Below, piece after piece: positions 21,854 to 22,470 of a DNA stretch of 22,470 nucleotides. The notes beneath the pieces are model-generated. The model was given only the letters and a program-made list of their open reading frames with translations. It searched no databases and had not been told where the DNA came from. Where the stretch lies: NCBI GenBank assembly GCA_023436495.1, contig JAEZIT010000115.1:1-22470 (forward strand), read 5' to 3'. How positions within the stretch are numbered: position 1 is the first letter of the stretch; each line of letters opens with the position of its first letter. The translations under genes were made by a program, and so were the position numbers. This stretch comes from Acidobacteriota bacterium. GTDB lineage: Bacteria > Acidobacteriota > Blastocatellia > Pyrinomonadales > Pyrinomonadaceae.

Positions 21854-22470
21854 ATGAACTCTGCGGATATCGAACAGATCCTGCGGCAATTCGCCGACGG
21901 CGGCCTATCGGCGGGCGACGCCACCGACAAGATCAAAAATCTTGCCTACGAAGACATCGGCTTCGCCCGTGTTGACCACGCCCGCAGCGACCGGCAGGGC
22001 TTTCCGGAGGTCATCTTCGGCCAGGGCAAAACGCCCGACCAGATCGTCGGCATCTTCGAACGGCTCATCGAACGAGCGCCCAACGTGCTGATCACGCGCA
22101 CCGACGAAACCGTTTTCGGCCGCATCCGCAACGTGCATACCGAAGCCGAATGGCACGAATCCGCGCGGCTCATCCGTCTCTATCGCGAACGCACCGATCT
22201 CGGCACCGGCGAGGTAGCCGTCGTCACCGCCGGCACCAGCGATATTCCCGTCGCCGAAGAGGCCGCGCTCACCGCCGAAGCCATGGGCAACCGCGTCAAA
22301 CGCATCTGGGACGCAGGCGTCGCCGGCATCCACCGCATCCTCGCCGAACGCACCGTCCTGCAGAACGCCCGCGTCGTCGTTGTCGCCGCCGGGATGGAGG
22401 GCGCGCTTCCGTCCGTCGTCGGCGGCCTCGTCAAAGTTCCCGTCGTCGCCGTCCCGACCCGCATCGGCTA
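21854..22470 (+). CDS. larB: LarB, pyridinium-3,5-biscarboxylic acid mononucleotide synthase (runs off right edge)
   Basis: LarB makes the first step of the nickel-pincer cofactor from nicotinic acid adenine dinucleotide by carboxylation and hydrolysis. The visible 205 residues have RQGFPEVIFGQGKTPDQI (about 48-65), VAVVTAGTSDIPVAEEA (about 121-137), LTAEAMGNRVKRIWDAGVAG (about 138-157) and VVVVAAGMEGALPSVVGGLV (about 175-194), matching the AIR-carboxylase-like (PurE-type) LarB family, which is about 250 residues long. No LarC or LarE is visible because the window ends here. The ATG at 21854 has no strong Shine-Dalgarno. GATTGAATTC just before it may contain a promoter, but I cannot place it. 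Confidence 0.9.
   Translation, partial: MNSADIEQILRQFADGGLSAGDATDKIKNLAYEDIGFARVDHARSDRQGFPEVIFGQGKTPDQIVGIFERLIERAPNVLITRTDETVFGRIRNVHTEAEWHESARLIRLYRERTDLGTGEVAVVTAGTSDIPVAEEAALTAEAMGNRVKRIWDAGVAGIHRILAERTVLQNARVVVVAAGMEGALPSVVGGLVKVPVVAVPTRIG

Noticed and set aside
21664..21936. 90-codon minus-strand frame over the small gene
   Set aside because: It crosses the terminator and the larB start, and has no ribosome site or motif.
1..22470. CRISPR array, phage or IS elements
   Set aside because: No regularly spaced repeats, integrase, transposase or phage structural genes are visible in any frame I read.

Overview
The window is a chromosomal segment of about 57-60% GC that looks like an Acidobacteriota genome, probably Blastocatellia-like. 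This is an inference from the mix of families: a membrane-bound winged-helix/beta-propeller regulator, a SpoIID/LytB protein in an otherwise Gram-negative gene set, a GH92 mannosidase, an M14 peptidase with an amidotransferase-like tail, futalosine-pathway mqnD, larB, and signal-peptide proteins of unknown function. I see no phage, IS element, CRISPR, tRNA or rRNA.

Layout. 1-2346 (minus strand) is a housekeeping block: miaA, then hfq with its own good sigma70 promoter, then thymidylate kinase and the DNA polymerase III delta' gene (cut by the window edge), closely packed. The thymidylate kinase frame is broken by one in-frame TAG. 2618-6063 (plus) holds a small double Tudor-like protein, a secreted GH92 glycosidase and a YhhN-type lysoplasmalogenase. 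6047-10941 (minus) has a large SpoIID/LytB protein with SPOR-like and other inserts, and an M14-type peptidase whose N-terminal coding region runs through a structured intergenic-type repeat. 10930-14647 has a PlsC-type acyltransferase (plus), an exported protein of unknown function (minus) and a membrane M48 peptidase with a repeat-rich tail (plus). 14716-16813 (minus) has an exported endonuclease/exonuclease/phosphatase-fold protein, a lipoprotein and a small single-pass protein. These stand back to back with a 739-residue membrane transcription regulator (17000-19219) that is preceded by four 11-bp-phased TGAA(T/A)T repeats. 19286-21518 (minus) is an operon of ubiX, a methyltransferase and mqnD, fitting menaquinone synthesis by the futalosine route. 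21854 to the right edge is larB (nickel-pincer cofactor), incomplete.

The main unexplained items are: (i) a 39-codon gene candidate at 21649-21768, with a strong Shine-Dalgarno in a hairpin loop, a possible promoter and an intrinsic terminator, between ubiX and larB; (ii) the helically phased repeats in front of the membrane regulator; (iii) the amber codon and altered nucleotide-binding motif in thymidylate kinase; (iv) the signal peptide of the M14 peptidase encoded inside a repeat; and (v) a 26-residue membrane-peptide reading frame at 5331-5411. No complete new defence or mobile system is visible.
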